A stretch of DNA of 64,000 nt, taken from the NCBI RefSeq assembly GCF_017751145.1, contig NZ_CP046640.1, positions 2,894,137 to 2,958,136 on the forward strand. The letters are read 5' to 3'. Positions within the stretch are counted from its first letter, which is position 1; each line of letters begins with the position of its first letter. The stretch comes from Iocasia fonsfrigidae (lineage in GTDB: Bacteria; Bacillota; Halanaerobiia; Halanaerobiales; DTU029). Of the stretch, positions 1 to 10,397 are shown piece after piece. A program made the position numbers and the translations under genes. The notes below the pieces were generated by a model. That model had not been told where the DNA came from. It did not search any database and saw nothing but the letters and a program-made list of their open reading frames with translations.

Positions 1-574
1 TAAGTTCTGTAGCTTCATATGGTTTTAATAGACCAGCCATATCTTTAAGACAGATTGAATCCGCCCCTACTTTTTTTAATTCTTTAGCAGTTTCAATATA
101 ATGTTCAATATCATGTACAGGACTGGTAGTATAAACAACAGTTGCCTGGGCATGGCCGCCATATTCATTTGTTGCTTCAATAGCAACCTGCATATTCCTA
201 ACATCATTTAAAGCATCAAAGATACGGAAAATATCAATACCATTTTTAATAGCCAACCTGACAAATTCCCTTACAGAATCATCTGGGTAATGTTTATAAC
301 CTACAATATTTTGACCTCTCAAGAGCATCTGGAAAGGGGTATTGGGCATCTTTTCCTTTAATTTCTTTAACCTTTCCCAGGGATCTTCATTGAGGTATCT
401 CATTGCACTGTCAAAGGTAGCACCACCCCACATCTCAACAGAATGATAGCCCGCCTTATCTACCTTTTCAGCAATAGGTAACATATCGTCTGTAGACATT
501 CGTGTTGCCAGTAATGATTGATGGGCATCCCTGAAAATAGTCTCAGTTATACCTACTTTTTTCTTCGCGGTCAT
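1..574 (-). CDS. oadA: Oxaloacetate decarboxylase / pyruvate carboxylase subunit B type carboxyltransferase (N-terminal part)
   Basis: This is the first 191 codons of a biotin-dependent carboxyltransferase; the gene runs off the left edge. The ATG at 574 follows an AGGGAGTG ribosome site. The translation opens with ITETIFRDAHQSLLATRM, then shows VEMWGGATFDSAMRYL and LLRGQNIVGY, all signatures of the TIM-barrel domain shared by OadA and pyruvate carboxylase. It would move CO2 from oxaloacetate (or methylmalonyl-CoA) to the biotin of the carrier encoded at 1783-2145. Last visible gene of the operon oadG-carrier-oadB-oadA. The exact substrate cannot be told from this part. Confidence 0.93.
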   Translation of the reverse strand, partial: MTAKKKVGITETIFRDAHQSLLATRMSTDDMLPIAEKVDKAGYHSVEMWGGATFDSAMRYLNEDPWERLKKLKEKMPNTPFQMLLRGQNIVGYKHYPDDSVREFVRLAIKNGIDIFRIFDALNDVRNMQVAIEATNEYGGHAQATVVYTTSPVHDIEHYIETAKELKKVGADSICLKDMAGLLKPYEATEL

Positions 575-642
575 TTTTTCACTCCCTTTTAATTATCTAA
601 GCACAGTTCTATTATTTCATTTACCATGTATACTATTTTTGA

Positions 643-1755
643 CTAACCAAGTAATGATAACAATGTCCCTGCCGCTATGGCAGAACCAAGAACCCCGGCT
701 ACATTTGGACCCATAGCATGCATAAGCAAGAAATTGCTCGGGTTTTCTTCCTTACCAACCTTTTGGGCAACCCGTGCAGCCATCGGTACTGCAGAAACAC
801 CTGCTGCTCCAATAAGTGGATTCACCTTACCACCACTTAGTTTGTGCATTAATTTACCAAACAATGTCCCAGTAGCTGTTCCAATGGAAAAAGCAATTAA
901 ACCAAGGACAATAATCTTAATAGTACTCAAGCTTAAAAAGCTTTCCGCATTAGCTGTTGCACCAACTGTTAGCCCCAAAAAGATAGTAACAATATTGGTT
1001 AATTCATTCTGGGCAGTTTTAGTTAACCTATCAACAACACCAGATTCTCTCATTAAATTACCAAACATAAGCGCACCAATTAATGCTGCTGCTGAAGGCA
1101 GCAAAAGTATTGTTAAAACCGTTACAATTATAGGAAAAATAATCTTTTCAAGCTTACTTACAGGTCTTAACTGTTCCATTTTAACCTGTCTCTCTTTTTT
1201 AGTAGTTAAGGCCCTCATAATAGGCGGTTGAATAATCGGAACTAAAGCCATATATGAATAAGCAGCTATAGCAATTGGGCCTAATAAATGCGGCGCTAAT
1301 TTGGTAGCCAGAAAGATAGCTGTAGGACCATCAGCACCACCAATAATCCCAATCGAGCCAGCCTCCTGTAAAGTGAATCCCAGTAAGATAGCCCCAATAA
1401 AGGTGACATAAATACCAAATTGGGCTGCCGCACCCAATAAAACACTCTTAGGATTAGCAATTAAAGGACCAAAATCGGTCATAGCCCCAACCCCCATAAA
1501 AATTAATGGTGGATATATTCCCAGTTTAACCCCCTGATATAACCAGTAAAGCAAACCACCGGGTTCCATCAAATCAGCTAATGGGAGATTGGCAAGCAGT
1601 ACCCCAAAACCTATCGGTAAGAGGAGTAGTGGTTCATATTTCTTTTTAATTGCCAGATAGAATAAAACACAGGCAATTATTATCATCACAAACTCTTTAA
1701 ATGTAAGGTTTGCAAAGCCAGTTTCAGCACCAAATTTGAGAAGACTTTCTATCAC
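643..1755 (-). CDS. oadB: Sodium-pumping decarboxylase beta subunit
   Basis: 370 residues, a polytopic membrane protein of the OadB/GcdB/MmdB family. Family signatures seen include [33 protein letters not shown] with its membrane-embedded Asp, and [14 protein letters not shown] near the end. In this family the subunit decarboxylates carboxybiotin and couples the reaction to Na+ export. The start is GTG (1753-1755), preceded by a run of G residues (GAGGGGGGAAAA). It lies between the biotin carrier and oadA, all on the minus strand. The true acid substrate of the pump is not determined by this subunit. Confidence 0.95.
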   Translation of the reverse strand: MIESLLKFGAETGFANLTFKEFVMIIIACVLFYLAIKKKYEPLLLLPIGFGVLLANLPLADLMEPGGLLYWLYQGVKLGIYPPLIFMGVGAMTDFGPLIANPKSVLLGAAAQFGIYVTFIGAILLGFTLQEAGSIGIIGGADGPTAIFLATKLAPHLLGPIAIAAYSYMALVPIIQPPIMRALTTKKERQVKMEQLRPVSKLEKIIFPIIVTVLTILLLPSAAALIGALMFGNLMRESGVVDRLTKTAQNELTNIVTIFLGLTVGATANAESFLSLSTIKIIVLGLIAFSIGTATGTLFGKLMHKLSGGKVNPLIGAAGVSAVPMAARVAQKVGKEENPSNFLLMHAMGPNVAGVLGSAIAAGTLLSLLG

Positions 1756-1782
1756 GACTTTTCCCCCCTCTTCATCACTGTT

Positions 1783-2145
1783 TTATCCAATTACTGCTAG
1801 TACATCTCCTGTATCAACAGAGTCTCCATCAGAAACATAAATAGCCTTAACTGTGCCGCTGGCTGTTGCAGCAATCTCATTTTCCATCTTCATTGCCTCT
1901 AATATAAAGATTGTATCACCTTCACTTACTGTATCACCTTCAGCAACCTGTAGACTTATTGTACCTGGTAGTGGGGCTAATATTTCTTCTCCCTCTACAT
2001 CCCCAGGAACAGCCTGAGGTTTTTCAACAGTAGTTTTTTCGACTTTTTCCTCAGCTGGAGTAGTAGTACTTACTGAAGCAGCACCCATTTCTTCTACTTC
2101 AACTTCATAGCTTTTATTATTTATAGTAACTTTAAACTTTTTCAT
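1783..2145 (-). CDS. Biotin carboxyl carrier subunit of the decarboxylase pump
   Basis: 120 residues. An N-terminal segment (about 1-20) is followed by a linker rich in T, E, K and P (about 25-50) and a C-terminal biotinyl domain. The biotinylation motif EAMKMENE sits near residue 85, so the Lys is the expected biotin site. It shuttles CO2 from the OadA carboxyltransferase to the membrane subunit OadB. A separate short carrier is usual when OadA lacks its own biotin domain, as in MmdC and GcdC systems. It is followed 28 bases later by oadB. Confidence 0.93.
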   Translation of the reverse strand: MKKFKVTINNKSYEVEVEEMGAASVSTTTPAEEKVEKTTVEKPQAVPGDVEGEEILAPLPGTISLQVAEGDTVSEGDTIFILEAMKMENEIAATASGTVKAIYVSDGDSVDTGDVLAVIG

Positions 2146-2194
2146 AGTGAAATACCCCTTTCTAGCATAATTACATTTAATAATTAAACAGCCT

Positions 2195-2467
2195 CTAATT
2201 TATAGCTTTAATATTGGCAACATATTCATTATCTTCTAACAGACTGGCCATAACAGCAGTTATTACTGCAACCGTTTCATCTTCTCCCCCTTGACCCTCT
2301 TGAACTCTAACCTTTGATCTTACAGGGCGGGAAGGCTTAGTAACTTTCTCTTCTTTATACAGTAGAGATTCAAATAGCTGTAAGATTAGAGAAAGGAGAA
2401 ATAAAACTAAGAATACTATGCCCATTCCTATAACGGTAACCTGAAGGGTTGTTATTAATAACTCCAT
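2195..2467 (-). CDS. oadG: Decarboxylase pump gamma subunit (OadG family)
   Basis: 90 residues with one N-terminal transmembrane helix (about 8-33, VTVIGMGIVFLVLFLLSLIL) followed by a charged linker and a C-terminal amphipathic segment containing ETVAVITAVMASLL. That layout is typical of OadG/MmdD, the small subunit that holds the carboxyltransferase to the membrane beta subunit. First gene of the pump operon; the promoter at 2727-2755 lies about 260 bases upstream. Such short proteins are poorly conserved, so the assignment rests on topology and position. Confidence 0.85.
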   Translation of the reverse strand: MELLITTLQVTVIGMGIVFLVLFLLSLILQLFESLLYKEEKVTKPSRPVRSKVRVQEGQGGEDETVAVITAVMASLLEDNEYVANIKAIN

Positions 2468-2726
2468 ATGCTAACTTATTACCTCCTTCCCATATTTTAG
2501 AAATGGTTAATAATTTTTTTTAAAAGCAGACTTATCATTATATGAACTAATCACCCCCCTATATCACCACTATAACAAATATAGGTTTTGTTAAAGACAT
2601 TATTAAAAAAATCACATATAGAAAATTTTTGCCAAGAAAAGGTAAAGATATCCTTTTTGTATGATTATTATGTAAATTTAGAGCTTATGTTCAGAATTCA
2701 GTTGTTCACGTCCATATTTCCTGATA

Positions 2727-2755
2727 ATTATATCATCTGTTAAATTCAATTACAA
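2727..2755 (-). promoter_or_regulatory. Sigma-A type promoter of the decarboxylase pump operon
   Basis: On the minus strand, TTGTAA (2750-2755) and TATAAT (2727-2732) are separated by 17 bases. It would give a leader of about 250 bases before oadG. I see no recognisable riboswitch in that leader. Confidence 0.6.
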
Positions 2756-2856
2756 GTAAAAAATCTACAAAAATACGTGGGTTTTAGCTGATGTTTTAGT
2801 GCAATTCACTGAGATAAAATAAATAATTTCCTTATATATAAAATATTATTAGTTCA

Positions 2857-2897
2857 TCAAAAAACCCATACAGAGAATTATTTCCCCTATATGGGTT
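2857..2897 (-). terminator. Rho-independent terminator after ppdK
   Basis: The minus strand reads AACCCATATAGGGG, a loop, then TCTGTATGGGTT and a run of T. The arms 2890-2897 and 2863-2870 pair perfectly and the stem extends with wobble pairs. It starts 13 bases past the ppdK stop codon. Together with the promoter at 2727-2755 it accounts for most of the 443-base gap 2468-2910. Confidence 0.8.
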
Positions 2898-2910
2898 ATC
2901 TTTTATAATA

Positions 2911-5565
2911 CTACTGATGTGGATTATTAACTTCTGCCTGAGCTGCAGCTAAGCGAGCAATCGGCACCCTGAAAGGAGAACAGGATACATAGTTAAGGCC
3001 TACACTATGGCAGAACTTAACAGAAGATGGTTCACCACCATGTTCACCACAAATACCAACCTTTAAATTAGGATTACTTGAACGTCCTTTATTAACACCA
3101 ATCTCAACTAACTGACCTACTCCATCCTGATCAAGTACCTGGAAGGGGTTCTTTTCCAGTACTTCTTCATCAAGATAATGTGCCAGGAACTTACCTTCAG
3201 CATCATCCCTACTAAATCCAAAGGTAGTCTGGGTAAGATCATTAGTTCCAAAGGAGAAAAACTCGGCTTCTTCAGCAATTTGATCAGCAGTTAGTGCAGC
3301 CCTGGGCAGTTCAATCATAGTACCAATTGTATATGATAAATCAACCCCAGCTTCTTTTATTACTGCATCAGCCGCTTTCTTAACTACCCCCTTCATTAAC
3401 TTAAATTCATTAATATGTGCTACAAGGGGAATCATAATCTCTGGATGTACATCAAGACCATCTGCTTTTAATTCACAGGCTGCTTCCATAATAGCCTTAG
3501 CTTGCATTTCATATATCTCTGGGTAAGTCACCCCAAGACGACAGCCCCGGTGGCCGAGCATTGGATTCATTTCGTGTAGATTCTCAATTGTCTTTAATAA
3601 TTCTTCTTTATCACTGGCATCCTTACCACCGGCCTTTAATTTGGTAACTTCTACCAATAATTCATCATGATCAGGTAGGAACTCATGTAATGGGGGATCA
3701 AGCAGTCTAATTGTCACTGGTCTTTCACCCATTGCTTTTAAGATACCTTTAAAATCACCCTTCTGCATTGGCAACAATTTCTCCAGAGCAGACTCCCTGG
3801 CCGCCTTACTATCAGCAAGAATCATATCCTGAACAATAGGTAAACGGTCTTCATCAAAGAACATGTGCTCTGTCCGGCAGAGACCAATCCCTTCTGCACC
3901 AAAATCAACAGCGGCTTCTGCGTCTTCTGGAGTATCAGCATTGGTTCTAACCTGCATTGTCCTGAAGTCATCTGCCCAACCCATCAGTTTCTCAAAGTTT
4001 TCATCCATCTCAGGGTCGATAGTAGGAACTTCTCCCAGATATACATTACCAGTACCACCATCAATTGTAATAAAATCACCCTTTTTAACTACTGTACCAT
4101 CAGGGGTAGTAAATTTCTCTACACTATAGTCAACTTTAATATCCTCACAACCAGCAACAGCAGGCTTACCCATACCACGTGCTACAACAGCAGCATGGCT
4201 GGTCATACCACCACGTGAAGTAAGTACACCCTGTGCTGCCGCCATACCGTGAATATCTTCAGGTGAGGTTTCAGTCCTGACCAGTACTACCTTTTCACCA
4301 GCCTTACCCAGTTCAGCAGCCTCATCAGAATCAAAAACCACTTTACCTGCAGCCGCACCTGGTGAAGCATCAAGGCCTTTAGCCAGTATTGTAAGCTCTG
4401 CATCAGGATCAATCCTCCTGTGGAGCAGTTCATCAAGTTTCTGCGGCTCTATCCTACCTACAGCTGTCCTTTTATCAATCAAACCCTCTTCTTCCAGGTC
4501 AACAGCAATTTTAACAGCCGCCCTGGCAGTTCTTTTGCCAGTACGTGTCTGCAGCATGAAAAGTTCGCCTTCCTGGATAGTAAACTCAACATCCTGTACA
4601 TCAGTATAGTGTTTCTCTAGTTTTTCAAAAATGTCAGTCAGTTGTTTGTAAATCTCAGGCATTTCTTCTTCTAACTGGGCAATAGGTTTAGGGGTTCTAA
4701 TACCGGCAACAACGTCTTCTCCCTGGGCATTTTTCAGGTATTCACCCCAGTATTTGTTTTCCCCGGTTGACGGGTTACGGGTAAAAGCAACACCTGTACC
4801 AGAATTCTCACCCATATTACCATAAACCATAGTTTGCACATTTACTGCTGTACCCCAGTGATGTGGAATATCATTAATATTCCTGTAACTAATAGCCCTT
4901 TCATTGTTCCAGGAACCAAATACAGCATCAATCGCTGCCCATAACTGAGCTTTTGGTTCTTCAGGGAAATCTTCCCCGGTTGTTTCTTTTATATGGGCCT
5001 TAAATTCACCCACCAGTTCCTTTAAAGACTCAGCTGGAATCTCTGTATCATAATCAACACCAAGTTTTTCTTTCTTTTTCTCTAGAATCTCTTCGAACTC
5101 AGCACCATCCATACCTAAAACAACATTACCAAACATCTGCACAAAACGGCGGTATGAGTCATAGGCAAATCTTTCATTATTGGTCTGTTTGATTACTCCC
5201 TGTACTGTTTCATCATTAAGACCAAGATTTAAAACCGTGTCCATCATACCAGGCATTGAAACCCGGGCACCAGAACGAACAGAAAAGAGTAAGGGGTCAT
5301 TAACATCCCCAAATTCCTTACCCATCAACCCCTCTACCTTGGACAGGGCCTCTTCAACTTGTTCATCCAGACCCTCTGGATAATTCTCATTATTTTCATA
5401 ATAAAGGGTACACACATTTGTTGTAATCGTAAAGCCAGGGGGGACATTAATCCCTAGGTTTGTCATCTCAGCCAGGTTAGCACCTTTCCCCCCGAGAAGA
5501 TTCTTTAATTCAGTTTTACCATCAGCTTTTCCACCACCAAAAGAATAAACATACTTTTCTACCAT
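2911..5565 (-). CDS. ppdK: Pyruvate, phosphate dikinase
   Basis: 884 residues, the usual length for PPDK, which interconverts PEP + AMP + PPi and pyruvate + ATP + Pi. Order of domains: N-terminal ATP-grasp nucleotide-binding domain (KNLLGGKGANLAEM at the start; GVAFTRNPSTGENKYWGEYL), the swivelling phosphohistidine domain (GVLTSRGGMTSHAAVVARGM, catalytic His near 455), and the C-terminal PEP/pyruvate TIM barrel (GICGEHGGEPSSVKF near 835). It lies downstream of pyk but 224 bases away, so it probably has its own promoter. Having both PPDK and pyruvate kinase suggests PPi-linked control of the PEP/pyruvate step. Confidence 0.98.
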   Translation of the reverse strand: MVEKYVYSFGGGKADGKTELKNLLGGKGANLAEMTNLGINVPPGFTITTNVCTLYYENNENYPEGLDEQVEEALSKVEGLMGKEFGDVNDPLLFSVRSGARVSMPGMMDTVLNLGLNDETVQGVIKQTNNERFAYDSYRRFVQMFGNVVLGMDGAEFEEILEKKKEKLGVDYDTEIPAESLKELVGEFKAHIKETTGEDFPEEPKAQLWAAIDAVFGSWNNERAISYRNINDIPHHWGTAVNVQTMVYGNMGENSGTGVAFTRNPSTGENKYWGEYLKNAQGEDVVAGIRTPKPIAQLEEEMPEIYKQLTDIFEKLEKHYTDVQDVEFTIQEGELFMLQTRTGKRTARAAVKIAVDLEEEGLIDKRTAVGRIEPQKLDELLHRRIDPDAELTILAKGLDASPGAAAGKVVFDSDEAAELGKAGEKVVLVRTETSPEDIHGMAAAQGVLTSRGGMTSHAAVVARGMGKPAVAGCEDIKVDYSVEKFTTPDGTVVKKGDFITIDGGTGNVYLGEVPTIDPEMDENFEKLMGWADDFRTMQVRTNADTPEDAEAAVDFGAEGIGLCRTEHMFFDEDRLPIVQDMILADSKAARESALEKLLPMQKGDFKGILKAMGERPVTIRLLDPPLHEFLPDHDELLVEVTKLKAGGKDASDKEELLKTIENLHEMNPMLGHRGCRLGVTYPEIYEMQAKAIMEAACELKADGLDVHPEIMIPLVAHINEFKLMKGVVKKAADAVIKEAGVDLSYTIGTMIELPRAALTADQIAEEAEFFSFGTNDLTQTTFGFSRDDAEGKFLAHYLDEEVLEKNPFQVLDQDGVGQLVEIGVNKGRSSNPNLKVGICGEHGGEPSSVKFCHSVGLNYVSCSPFRVPIARLAAAQAEVNNPHQ

Positions 5566-5789
5566 TAAAAAAATACCTCCTTAAGTAAATCTACCTCTTT
5601 TAATCTATTATCTTTATTTTAGATTATAAATATGTAAATTTTTTAAATTTTGCTAACCACCCCCAAGTATAATTATTTCTTAAAATTATATTTAGAACTC
5701 AATCACATAATAACTATTCAAGATAAAAAAACAAATACCTCCTAAAAAATGAATTATAAAAATATTAAAACTTTTACTTATAAACACTA

Positions 5790-7214
5790 CTAAATTACCA
5801 GTACTTCAATCAGATTAGTGGTACCAGACATACTAACAGGTACACCAGCAGTAATAGTAACCAAATCACCCTTTTCAACTAAACCATGTCCTAAAATAGT
5901 AGTAATAGCATTATCAATCATTTCATCTGTAGTCTTACTCTGCGGTACTTTGAGTGGATAAACACCCCAGCAGAGTTTTAAATACCTTATTACTGCCTCA
6001 TTATGTGTAACTGCTATAATAGGTAGCATTGGTCGGTGTTTGGACACCATTCGGGCCGTAAAACCAGAACTGGTTGCAGTAATAATACACCGGGCATTCA
6101 AATCCATTGCTGTTTTACACGAGGCTAAGCTTATAGCTTCAGTTACTGTCTTAGAGGAGGTATTCTCATAACTCTTTATTTTTCCACTATAATGAGTAGA
6201 AAACTCAATCTCCCGGGCTATATTGGCCATAGTATTGACTGTTTCCACTGGATAATCACCTATAGCTGATTCCCCAGAGAGCATGATAGCATCTGTCCCA
6301 TCAAAAATTGCATTAGCCACATCAGAGGCCTCTGCTCTGGTTGGGCGGGGGTTACGTATCATTGAATCCAACATCTGGGTGGCAGTAATCACCGGTTTAG
6401 CAGCCTGCTTACATTTGTTGATTATCGTCTTCTGGATTAAAGGAACCTTTTCCGGCGGTATCTCAACACCCAGGTCTCCCCTTGCAATCATTATACCATC
6501 AGACACCTCAATAATCTCATCTATATTATCTACACCCTCTTGGTTCTCAATTTTAGAGATAATATAGATATCCTCAGCCTTTTCCTCAATTAATAACTTG
6601 CGTATCTCAAGTACATCCCGCGCCTTCCTGACAAATGAAGCAGCAATAAAACTTACCCCATTTTCAATACCAAAACGAATATCATTTTTATCTTTCTCAG
6701 TCAAGGCAGGGAGTTTTAGTGATATACCAGGTAGATTGACACCTTTATGGCTGCCTAAAAATCCTTCATTGAGAATCTCACACCTGATCTCATGATCATT
6801 TATGCCCAACACCTTTAGTTCAATTAGGCCATCATCAATCAAGATCTTGGAGCCTTTTTTAACATCCTCTGGTAAATGATTATAGGAAACAGAAACACTG
6901 GTATTGTTACTGTTAGACTTTTCATCTGTAGTTAGGATAATTTCCCGGCCTCTTTCAAGCTTGACTTGCCCCTCACTCATTGAGCCTGTCCTTATCTCTG
7001 GTCCTTTAGTATCCATCATAATAGGGATTATCTTACCAGTCTCCTTTACTACTTCATGCACAAGTTCAATGCGTTGACCATGTTCATTATAATCACCATG
7101 TGAAAAATTAAGCCTGGCAACATCCATCCCTGCCTTAACCAGCTCAACAATCATTTCTTTAGTACTACTGGCTGGACCCAGTGTACAAACTATTTTTGTC
7201 TTGCGCATTTTCAT
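5790..7214 (-). CDS. pyk: Pyruvate kinase
   Basis: 474 residues. Converts PEP + ADP to pyruvate + ATP. Visible signatures are RKTKIVCTLGPAS at the N terminus, LNFSHGDYNEH, MMDTKGPEIRTG, the active-site block IISKIENQEGVDN and MIARGDLGVEIP. It stops after the normal C domain and lacks the extra PEP-utilising phosphohistidine domain of Bacillus-type enzymes (about 585 residues). Two ATG codons compete for the start (residues 1 and 3); AGGGGTGAT precedes the first. It lies 17 bases after pfkA and is the last gene of accD-accA-pfkA-pyk. Confidence 0.97.
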   Translation of the reverse strand: MKMRKTKIVCTLGPASSTKEMIVELVKAGMDVARLNFSHGDYNEHGQRIELVHEVVKETGKIIPIMMDTKGPEIRTGSMSEGQVKLERGREIILTTDEKSNSNNTSVSVSYNHLPEDVKKGSKILIDDGLIELKVLGINDHEIRCEILNEGFLGSHKGVNLPGISLKLPALTEKDKNDIRFGIENGVSFIAASFVRKARDVLEIRKLLIEEKAEDIYIISKIENQEGVDNIDEIIEVSDGIMIARGDLGVEIPPEKVPLIQKTIINKCKQAAKPVITATQMLDSMIRNPRPTRAEASDVANAIFDGTDAIMLSGESAIGDYPVETVNTMANIAREIEFSTHYSGKIKSYENTSSKTVTEAISLASCKTAMDLNARCIITATSSGFTARMVSKHRPMLPIIAVTHNEAVIRYLKLCWGVYPLKVPQSKTTDEMIDNAITTILGHGLVEKGDLVTITAGVPVSMSGTTNLIEVLVI

Positions 7215-7231
7215 ATCACCCCTGCTGTTTA

Positions 7232-8227
7232 CTAGGAAAGAATCGTTCCTAACTCATATAAACCCATATCTATTTCTTTTTTAGTACTTAAGACTTCACT
7301 AATTTTATGATAAACCAGCTCTCTACCTTCTATACCAATCATTATATTAGATTCACCTGCCAGTAATAATTCCACTGCCTTAGCACCCATTCTGCTGGCA
7401 AGCACCCTGTCTCTAACTGTTGGTGAACCACCCCTCTGTAGGTGTCCCAGGATAATTACCCTGGTCTCCTGACCTGTTTTATCTGATATAAGTCTACTGA
7501 TAAAAAAAGCTGGACTCTCATCCAAATTACGATTAGTCTTAAAGTCCTCACCAACCCCTTCAGCAACCAGTACAATATTATGTAATCTGCCCATTTCCTG
7601 GCGCTTTATCAGCTTATTACAAATATCATCTAGATCATAATTCATCTCTGGTATAAGAATAGCATCTGCTCCACCAGCCAGGGCAGTCATAACTGTCAGA
7701 AAACCACACCTCCTGCCCATTGTTTCTATAACAAAAGTACGTTCATGAGAAGTAGCTGTATCCCTGATCTTATTGATAGCATCAATAACCGTATTCATAG
7801 CGGTATCACAGCCGATAGTTATCTCAGTACCGGCCAGGTCATTATCAATAGTCCCAGGTATACCAATTACTGGAATGCCAAGTTCTTTATCTATTTTTTG
7901 TGCGCCAGTTAATGAACCATCACCACCAATTACTACCAGGGCTTCGATCCCCTCCTGCTGCATATTATGTAGGGCCTTCTGGCGGCCCTCAGGGGTTTTG
8001 AACTCCTCACAGCGGGCAGAAAGCAGGATAGTCCCCCCTCGTTGTATAATATCACTTACCGAACTCCGGTTCATCTGATAGAAATCGCCGTCAATTAAAC
8101 CAGCATATCCCCTCCTGATTCCAACAACATTAAGACCATGATGTAAGGCAACCCTGACAACTGACCTTATTGCTGCATTCATCCCAGGGGCATCCCCACC
8201 ACTTGTTAAAACACCTATCTTATTCAT
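7232..8227 (-). CDS. pfkA: ATP-dependent 6-phosphofructokinase
   Basis: 331 residues. Phosphorylates fructose 6-phosphate, the committed step of glycolysis. Motifs: IGVLTSGGDAPGMNAAIR for phosphate binding, VVIGGDGSLTGA with the GGDGS form typical of ATP-using rather than PPi-using enzymes, the catalytic loop IPGTIDNDLAGT, and ETMGRRCGFL. The start overlaps the accA stop by 4 bases, so the two are translationally coupled. Pairing of acetyl-CoA carboxyltransferase with pfkA and pyk is a common clostridial gene order. Confidence 0.97.
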   Translation of the reverse strand: MNKIGVLTSGGDAPGMNAAIRSVVRVALHHGLNVVGIRRGYAGLIDGDFYQMNRSSVSDIIQRGGTILLSARCEEFKTPEGRQKALHNMQQEGIEALVVIGGDGSLTGAQKIDKELGIPVIGIPGTIDNDLAGTEITIGCDTAMNTVIDAINKIRDTATSHERTFVIETMGRRCGFLTVMTALAGGADAILIPEMNYDLDDICNKLIKRQEMGRLHNIVLVAEGVGEDFKTNRNLDESPAFFISRLISDKTGQETRVIILGHLQRGGSPTVRDRVLASRMGAKAVELLLAGESNIMIGIEGRELVYHKISEVLSTKKEIDMGLYELGTILS

Positions 8228-9231
8228 CTAGCTTCCTCCTTTACTTCCTCAGGTAATGCAATCGTTTCCTTATTTGAGAATTCACCCATATTCCTATATT
8301 TTTTATAGCGTTGTTCAAGTAATTCATCTCTACTTAGTACTGATAGTTCTTTCATATTACTAATAATCTCGTTTTTAAGCAACAGAGCAGCCTTCTTGGG
8401 GTCTTTATGTGCCCCACCAACTGGTTCTGTAACAATTTTATCAATTAAACGCAGCTCCCTTAAAGCATTAGCAGTAATCTTCAAGGCTTCAGCAGCCTCA
8501 GCTGACTTTTCGGCATCCTTCCACAGAATAGCAGCACAGGCCTCGGGCGAAGAAACCGAATAATAAGTATATTCCATCATTAAAATCCTGTCCCCTAGAC
8601 CAATACCTAATGCCCCACCACTACCACCTTCACCTGTCACAACAACTACAATAGGCACTTTAATAGAGGACATCTCCATCAGATTAGTAGCGATAGCTTC
8701 AGCCTGACCCCTTTCCTCAGCACCTATCCCAGGATAGGCCCCTGGTGTATTTATCATTGTTATAATGGGTCTATCAAATTTTTCAGCCTGTTTCATTAGC
8801 CTCAGGGCTTTGCGGTATCCTTCAGGGTGAGCCATTGCAAAATTTCTTCTCAGGTTTTCTTTAGTAGACTTACCCTTTTGGTGACCGAGGAAAGTATACG
8901 GTTTTCCAGCTATTAAACCTATACCCCCAATTAAGGCTTTATCATCACCAAATCTGCGGTCACCATGTAATTCCATAAATTGATCAAAGATATACTCAAT
9001 ATAATCGCGGGCTGTAGGCCTATTCTGGTGTCTGGCAATCTGCAGTATTTGTTTGGTATTTAAATTGGCATATATCTCACAACGCAAATTTTTTGCTCTC
9101 TCACGTAGACGCTTAACCTCTTCACTGAGATCAAGACCTTTTTCATCCATAAACGATTGTAATTCCTTAATTTTCTCCGCTAGTTCAATTAGTGGTTTCT
9201 CAAATTCCAGTACATTATTGGGCATATTCAT
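8224..9231 (-). CDS. accA: Acetyl-CoA carboxylase carboxyltransferase subunit alpha
   Basis: 335 residues. With AccD it forms the carboxyltransferase that moves CO2 from biotin to acetyl-CoA to make malonyl-CoA. Signatures: [55 protein letters not shown] and [16 protein letters not shown], which form the crotonase-like CoA and biotin site. It overlaps accD by 17 bases and pfkA by 4. The biotin carboxylase and carrier (accC, accB) are not in this window. Confidence 0.97.
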   Translation of the reverse strand: MNMPNNVLEFEKPLIELAEKIKELQSFMDEKGLDLSEEVKRLRERAKNLRCEIYANLNTKQILQIARHQNRPTARDYIEYIFDQFMELHGDRRFGDDKALIGGIGLIAGKPYTFLGHQKGKSTKENLRRNFAMAHPEGYRKALRLMKQAEKFDRPIITMINTPGAYPGIGAEERGQAEAIATNLMEMSSIKVPIVVVVTGEGGSGGALGIGLGDRILMMEYTYYSVSSPEACAAILWKDAEKSAEAAEALKITANALRELRLIDKIVTEPVGGAHKDPKKAALLLKNEIISNMKELSVLSRDELLEQRYKKYRNMGEFSNKETIALPEEVKEEAR

Positions 9232-10105
9232 TCACCCCACTATATTGATGGATCTCTAAAATAGCTTTTAATTCATCACGCATTTTATGACGGGGAGTCA
9301 CTCTATCTACCATACCATGTTCCAGGAGAAATTCTGCCTTTTGAAATCCTTCTGGGAGGTCTGCACTAATAGTCTGTTTAATAACACGAGGCCCGGCAAA
9401 GGCTATTAAAGCCCCTTTTTCAGCAATAATTATGTCAGCCAAGGTGGCAAAACTAGCAGTAACACCACCTGATGTCGGGTCAGTCATTACACAGACATAT
9501 AAAAGCCCAGCCTGATGAATCTTTTTTACAGCAGCACTGGTTTTAGCCATCTGCATCAAAGAAAGAAGGCCCTCCTGCATTCTGGCTCCTCCAGCTGTAC
9601 TAAAGATTATTAAGGGCTTTTTCTTCTCAATAGCCTTCTCTATTGCCAGGGTAATTTTTTCACCAACTACCGACCCCATACTTCCCCCCATAAAATTAAA
9701 ATCCATAATAGCAATTACTATCTGATGTCCGCCAATCAATGCTTCACCAGTAATTACAGCTTCATTTAGATTTGTTTTAATCTTTGCCCTGACCATCTTC
9801 TCTACATAGTTAGGGAAATCAAGCGGGTCTTTACTATATATATCTTCAGCAAACTCCTTAAAGCTGCCCTCATCAACAGTAATTGCCAGCCTATCCCTGG
9901 CAGTCAAACGGAAATGCTTACCACACTTGGGGCAGACCATCAGGTTTTCAACTAGTTTTTTATTAAAGATTATTTCTTTACATTCATTACATTTAGTCCA
10001 GAGGCGGTTATCTGGAGAAGACTCCTCTTTTTTATCACGATTATCTCTTGACTTAACAGTTACATATTTTGACTTGCCAAATAAATCCTTTAACATCACT
10101 TTCAC
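9215..10105 (-). CDS. accD: Acetyl-CoA carboxylase carboxyltransferase subunit beta
   Basis: 296 residues, the partner of AccA. The N terminus carries the four-Cys zinc ribbon (KCNECKEII near 38 and VCPKCGKHF near 58). The crotonase core follows, with [35 protein letters not shown] and [11 protein letters not shown]. The tail overlaps the accA start in another frame. First carboxylase gene of the glycolysis/fatty-acid operon, 24 bases after a short unknown ORF. Confidence 0.97.
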   Translation of the reverse strand: MKVMLKDLFGKSKYVTVKSRDNRDKKEESSPDNRLWTKCNECKEIIFNKKLVENLMVCPKCGKHFRLTARDRLAITVDEGSFKEFAEDIYSKDPLDFPNYVEKMVRAKIKTNLNEAVITGEALIGGHQIVIAIMDFNFMGGSMGSVVGEKITLAIEKAIEKKKPLIIFSTAGGARMQEGLLSLMQMAKTSAAVKKIHQAGLLYVCVMTDPTSGGVTASFATLADIIIAEKGALIAFAGPRVIKQTISADLPEGFQKAEFLLEHGMVDRVTPRHKMRDELKAILEIHQYSGVNEYAQ

Positions 10106-10129
10106 CTCAAATTAAAGAAATTAAACCAT

Positions 10130-10303
10130 TCAAATTGTATCACTAAGAATCTGGTAGACTTCTTCTGCTTCAGACTGGGGAACCTTGATTTGAATTGTAC
10201 CATCATCCATTGCCTCTAATTTTACTAAAAAACCCTGTTCAATTAATTTATCTTTAATTGAATTAGCCTCTTTCTCATTAGTAATATAGATAACCTGCCA
10301 CAT
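10130..10303 (-). CDS. Small conserved-type protein of unknown function upstream of accD
   Basis: 57 residues beginning MWQVIYITNEKEANSIKDKL. The reading frame opens 15 bases earlier (10318), but the ATG at 10303 has GGGGGATTTAT in front of it while the first ATG has no spaced ribosome site, so I chose 10303. The pattern (beta strand, helix, strand, IQIKVPQSEAEEVYQIL) resembles small ferredoxin-fold 'signal transducing' DUF2007-like domains, but I cannot name a function. It lies 24 bases ahead of accD on the same strand and is probably co-transcribed with it. Confidence 0.7.
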   Translation of the reverse strand: MWQVIYITNEKEANSIKDKLIEQGFLVKLEAMDDGTIQIKVPQSEAEEVYQILSDTI

Positions 10304-10371
10304 ATAAATCCCCCACATTCCTAATATTATAAAATAATAATCCAGACAGTTCTAGCACCTCTAGTTAAAAG

Positions 10372-10397
10372 AAAAACCAGCCTTAATTGCCTGGTTT
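10372..10397 (-). terminator. Terminator directly after the TRAP gene
   Basis: The minus strand reads AAACCAG, a 10-base loop, CTGGTTT, then TTCTTTT. The upstream arm (10391-10397) overlaps the TRAP stop codon by two bases. It separates the TRAP gene from the ORF-accD-accA-pfkA-pyk transcript, perhaps incompletely. Confidence 0.7.

Noticed and set aside
677-1231. 184-codon open frame on the plus strand inside oadB
   Set aside because: It is antisense to a highly conserved membrane protein gene, has no ribosome site, and its translation shows no family pattern. It is a shadow of the codon use of oadB.
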